Positions 60,919-64,000 of a stretch of 64,000 nucleotides of DNA are shown here, one piece after another. The notes below the pieces were generated by a model. That model was not told the DNA's origin. It did no database searches and saw only the letters and a program-made list of their open reading frames with translations. Origin of the DNA: Arachnopeziza araneosa (lineage: Eukaryota > Ascomycota > Leotiomycetes > Helotiales > Arachnopezizaceae); the NCBI GenBank assembly GCA_003988855.1, contig QYAI01000128.1, forward strand, positions 16,314 through 80,313. Direction: 5' to 3'. A program made the position numbers and the translations under genes. Every line of letters starts with the position of its first letter. Within the stretch, counting starts at the first letter, position 1.

Positions 60919-61915
60919 CTAACAAGAGTTCTCGTCATCAGAGTTATCCTCAATGTTACTCATCATGAAATCATCATCAAGGATTTCCTCTTTATTCACA
61001 ATATCAGTAGCCTCTGATGAGTTTGTGTCAAGTTCACCATCGCCGCTAGAACTGGAGTCAGGACTCACTCGAAAATTCTTTTTGTACTTCATATCCTCCT
61101 GCTTGGCTTGATTGACGATTTGTCTGACCAATATATGGCTGAAGGTCCCGATTTGACAGCGTAAGGGTGCCGCAGATCTTGTAGGAGCGGTTCTATTAGC
61201 AGTTATTGGTTTGGTGCAGTTCCATATTCTTGATTAGGATCCTTCGCATTTCCTACTAGATATCCACGCGCAACGGTCATAATGCCAGCTTTTTGATTTA
61301 TGCCACCAAAACGCTTATTATATTCTGAAGCCAAACATTCCCAGTCGATCTTTGACCAGCGACCCAGAGCCGCAAAAAGGTGGTCCTGAAGAACTTTGAA
61401 TACGAAATTGCGCTCCTCTTCCAACCAGGCGTGGCGAGTTTCGCGCAAAATTTTGATTTCTCCATTTCTCCAGTCCTTCTACGCTCTTTTTGTTTTTCCA
61501 ATCAACGGCTTTTGTATACCAATATTCGGTAGAGATTCCAGCCATAATTTTACCTAGGTGACTAGGATGATTAAGTTCGGTTCGGAATCGGAGACGCAAG
61601 AGGCTTGGATTGGGTATGCCCATCGGGAATCTGGTACTACGATTGTAGGATCCGTCGTCAATGGCACGGTATCCCCGCTTACGAGTTGGTTTGTACTGTC
61701 TTTTTGTTCCCTTTAGCTGTGGCCAATTTTAGCAAGAATTAATACTTGAGATGGGAGTTGAAACTTACATGAACGCTGTCCAATTCTGAGTCGCTCTGGT
61801 CCTTTGAACTGGAAGAAGATTTTGATTTGGGGGAAGATGGAGGCAGCGAATTTCTTACCGCTGTTCCTTTTTCTTTATCGACCCCAGAAGTGGTAGTCTT
61901 TCGTTTCTTCGGCAT
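60919..61915 (-). pseudogene. SANT/Myb-like orphan family, copy 3 (frameshifted)
   Basis: Starts at 61915 (PKKRKTTTSG) with a Ser/Lys-rich N-terminus. Exon 1 is 61915-61769 and the intron is 61768-61717 (gtaagt to cacag). Exon 2 carries STEYWYTKAVDWKNK and EGLEKWRNQ, matching the EYP.W..F.W.. and L.K.R.Q blocks of the other two copies. At the run aaaatttt (61447-61454) the frame must shift by one base to continue into the Trp-anchored segment AWLEEERNFVFKVLQ ... IDWECLASEYNKRF. A second break near 61203 precedes an acidic tail (SSSSGDGELDTNSSE), which ends at 60919. The first break is in a homopolymer and could be an assembly error; the second could be an intron. Confidence 0.55.
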
Positions 61916-62200
61916 AATATTTTACTTTAATTACTTTTTCTCGGTCTGCTTCCCTTAGTCTGCTTCACTCAGTCTGCTTTCCGTACGGCAGAGCTTTCGA
62001 ATACTGAGAGAAAGCAGAGAAATCAGACTAAAAGAAAGTAATAATAGTAAAATTCTACGTATTTCTACGTGCATTTACATATATATACTATACATTTTGT
62101 ATGTACATCTGTAGGTGTTTGTACGCTTTTGTGCGTGTTTTAAGCCTTACTCTTATGCTAATCTTTATACTAACCTATGCAGTCCTTATGCAAGCCACTT

Positions 62201-62308
62201 ACTACCCATGGGTTGGTAGTACTTGGAGGATTTCTCCCCACGCTAAAATTCCCACCCATGGACCAACTATGGGTGGGTAGCCAGAGCCCTCTACCCATTC
62301 CATGGGTA
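62201..62308. repeat. Cluster of three short inverted repeats sharing an ACCCAT motif
   Basis: The arms are actacc/ggtagt (62201-62220), cccacccat/atgggtggg (62251-62277, perfect 9-bp stem and 9-base loop) and tacccat/atgggta (62292-62308, 3-base loop). All three include or abut the string ACCCAT or its complement. It lies upstream of copy 3 on the other side of AT-rich DNA. Confidence 0.7.
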
Positions 62309-63665
62309 CTCATTGAGCAGCGTACATGTACTTTACCGAAACTTAAACATTCTGATATACGATATTTAAGTTCGGAAATCACATTTTCTACCAGCTTTGA
62401 TATTATTGTTTTTTTATAGCTTGAAAATAAGTAAACGTGTACGTTTTCACGTTGAACAGAAATATTTCCAGAGCGAGGTGTCGAATTTGAAGGAAGTCGA
62501 GTGACATTCTTTTCGCATACACAAAGACACTCGCAGAAGGATAGACTGAGCTTTTCCTTCTGGCTCTTAATCCTAGCTCAATCATCAATTATTTGTGGAT
62601 TGCTTCAAAACTCCACCTCCGAGGCTACTCTCTCCAACACCTACTTGTTTTCGCATCGGTCACAACCTTATAATTCAAACCATTCTTGAGTACGAGACGA
62701 CTCCTTAGGACATACACTTCTTTATTATCTGTCATGACAAAGAGTATTTCTTTGACGGCACAGATCATTTTTCAACTTATTTCTTCGGAGTACAAGGGTG
62801 TTGTTCCATATGCCTGTCAACGGCAGGTTCAATGGCTTTCAAATTCAAAAGATAACAAAGAAAGGCCTAAACAAGAATTAACGTCAATCCCTACGTGCCG
62901 AAAATCCCTCCGTGCCGAAAAATTCGACAGGTACTTCGACTTCAAACGTGTCAAATCTTCTACATATATCAGCCTCTGCTAAATGCCTATGCCGATCATG
63001 TTTCTTAGCTGCCTATTAGCATTCCAAGCCTATTTTCCGAGAAATTCCTTTCACCTCGCTGCCTTTGCGCCTAATCCGGGGATACGTCTTCATTTATGCC
63101 AAAACAGACTCACTTCAATACGCCTCCACCATCCCACTCTTTTTTTCTCTAAAACTTACAAAAATGTCACGCCCAAGCTTCAGAATCTTGCTACGTTGCC
63201 AGCAGTCGTCCTAACCTCTGTGGCTATTATGGCGTCCAGATCTGCCAGACGAATCAATACTTCGGATCCGAGCTTGTGACGGTTTAGGTTAGACTGAAAC
63301 GATGCCGCACTTGTCCGAAACACATTTGCGCTAGGCCGGGCTTTTCCTCAGGCATCAACGCAGTTCTACTCACGTGAACCATGGCCACGTGCCTTGCCCT
63401 CAGGTTTCCTCGACTCCTTAGCGGATGCCCCCGACTAATGAGGGCAGCTGCTTTCGTGCTTTATTTCTATTAGTAAACCTTTACACTGGATTTCTATAGT
63501 TGTTCTAAGAGGTTTGGTAACTAAAACTTTATACAACCGTTATCCCTCAAGTTAGGTCGACGTGTCCTAATAAGGCGTAAATATCAAGGTAGATTAAGAA
63601 GATGGTTTAATAGATAATTAACATGTCTAACACGATAATAGTTAAAGAAACACAATTACAAGTCG
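62309..63665. other. Intergenic region, no gene supported
   Basis: One plus-strand frame is open from 62686 to 63279 apart from a single TAA at 62980-62982. Its translation has no recognisable character, so I do not call a gene. The right part is 3'-flanking DNA of the TPR gene. Confidence 0.45.
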
Positions 63666-64000
63666 CTATTCGGTACTACTTCTAATGTCCATCTCCCATG
63701 TAATCATAGCGAGTAACGTTGATTGTGTATGTGGGTGATTAGGCCCAAGTACACGTTGTCGAGACTCAGAACAAGTCTGTATTAGACGAAGAGCATCGAT
63801 ATAACGGCCCATGCCTTTCCAAGTAAAAGCCAGATTGTTCATGCTCGTCAGCGTGTCTGGATGGTCCGCCCCAAGCTTGGTCTTGCGAGTCTCCATCACC
63901 TGCACCTCTAGCTTCTCAGCCTCCTCCCACCGGCCCTGGTTCCAAAACGTCGACGCTAGGTTGGCCATGCTCNTCAGCGTGTCTGGATGGTCCGCCCCAA
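63666..64000 (-). CDS. C-terminal end of a TPR (kinesin-light-chain-like) repeat protein, probably an NLR-type receptor
   Basis: The gene runs off the right edge, so only the 3' end is seen, with its stop at 63666. Repeats of 42 residues follow the pattern MANLASTFWNQGRWEEAEKL, VMETRKTKLGADHPDTLTSM and MNNLAFTWKGMGRYIDALRL, ending LGPNHPHTQSTLLAM. This is the TPR_10/TPR_12 type. In filamentous fungi such arrays usually end NB-ARC or NACHT NLR-like proteins, some controlling heterokaryon incompatibility. The nucleotide repeat is 126 bp and nearly identical between neighbouring copies. One base (63973) is ambiguous, falling inside a repeat, which fits collapsed repeat assembly. Confidence 0.8.
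   Translation of the reverse strand, partial: GADHPDTLXSMANLASTFWNQGRWEEAEKLEVQVMETRKTKLGADHPDTLTSMNNLAFTWKGMGRYIDALRLIQTCSESRQRVLGPNHPHTQSTLLAMITWEMDIRSSTE

Noticed and set aside
62686..63279. Nearly 200-codon frame with a single TAA
   Set aside because: Translation lacks domain-like character and no promoter or splice evidence supports it.

Overview
The window is nuclear DNA of a filamentous ascomycete fungus. The evidence is short GT-AG introns (about 40-100 bp), small intergenic gaps between housekeeping genes, and fungal-type proteins: a Fus3/Pmk1 MAP kinase, alpha-COP, Sec24, Erv1, Rmi1, Vps51 and a GLEYA-type secreted protein. The protein sequences look to me like Leotiomycetes (Helotiales relatives). 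That placement is a judgement from memory and was not tested. One ambiguous base (63973) marks it as a draft assembly, which matters when judging single-base frameshifts.

Positions 1-37500 are a dense, conserved core. In order: SEC24 (COPII cargo adaptor), a small stop-interrupted Myb-like reading frame, the Pmk1/Fus3 MAP kinase, RMI1, VPS51 (GARP), a NIF3-family gene, a BolA-family gene, APL2 (AP-1 beta), a HIRIP3/DEK_C nuclear protein, ERV1, HEM4, a TPR-SET methyltransferase, an unnamed SANT/Myb-like gene, UDP-glucose:glycoprotein glucosyltransferase, COP1 (alpha-COP) and RPN12. Most genes sit in divergent pairs sharing short promoters (RMI1/VPS51, NIF3/BolA, ERV1/HEM4, UGGT/COP1) or in convergent pairs. 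I worked out exon boundaries by splicing the conserved proteins together. Several resulting lengths match the usual family size (MAPK 355 aa, alpha-COP 1223 aa, UGGT 1486 aa, Rpn12 272 aa). Five genes act in the secretory or endomembrane route.

Positions 38000-64000 are accessory in character. They hold a secreted GLEYA-type protein with an apparent frameshift, several kilobases of AT-rich DNA, a tandem repeat, a second SANT/Myb-like paralogue with a Glu-Leu-Ser minisatellite, a carboxylesterase relic with in-frame stops, an intact 14-TMS MFS transporter, an orphan disordered protein whose frame continues past its stop, AT-rich stretches with short repeats, a third frameshifted SANT/Myb-like paralogue, a cluster of three hairpins, and the 3' end of a TPR-repeat protein (probably an NLR-type receptor) with near-identical 126-bp repeats.

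The strongest candidates for something undescribed are the three-member SANT/Myb-like family with its shared Cys/PWG motif (23365-24853, 44520-46331, 60919-61915), the TPR repeat array at the right end, and the small reading frame upstream of the MAP kinase.
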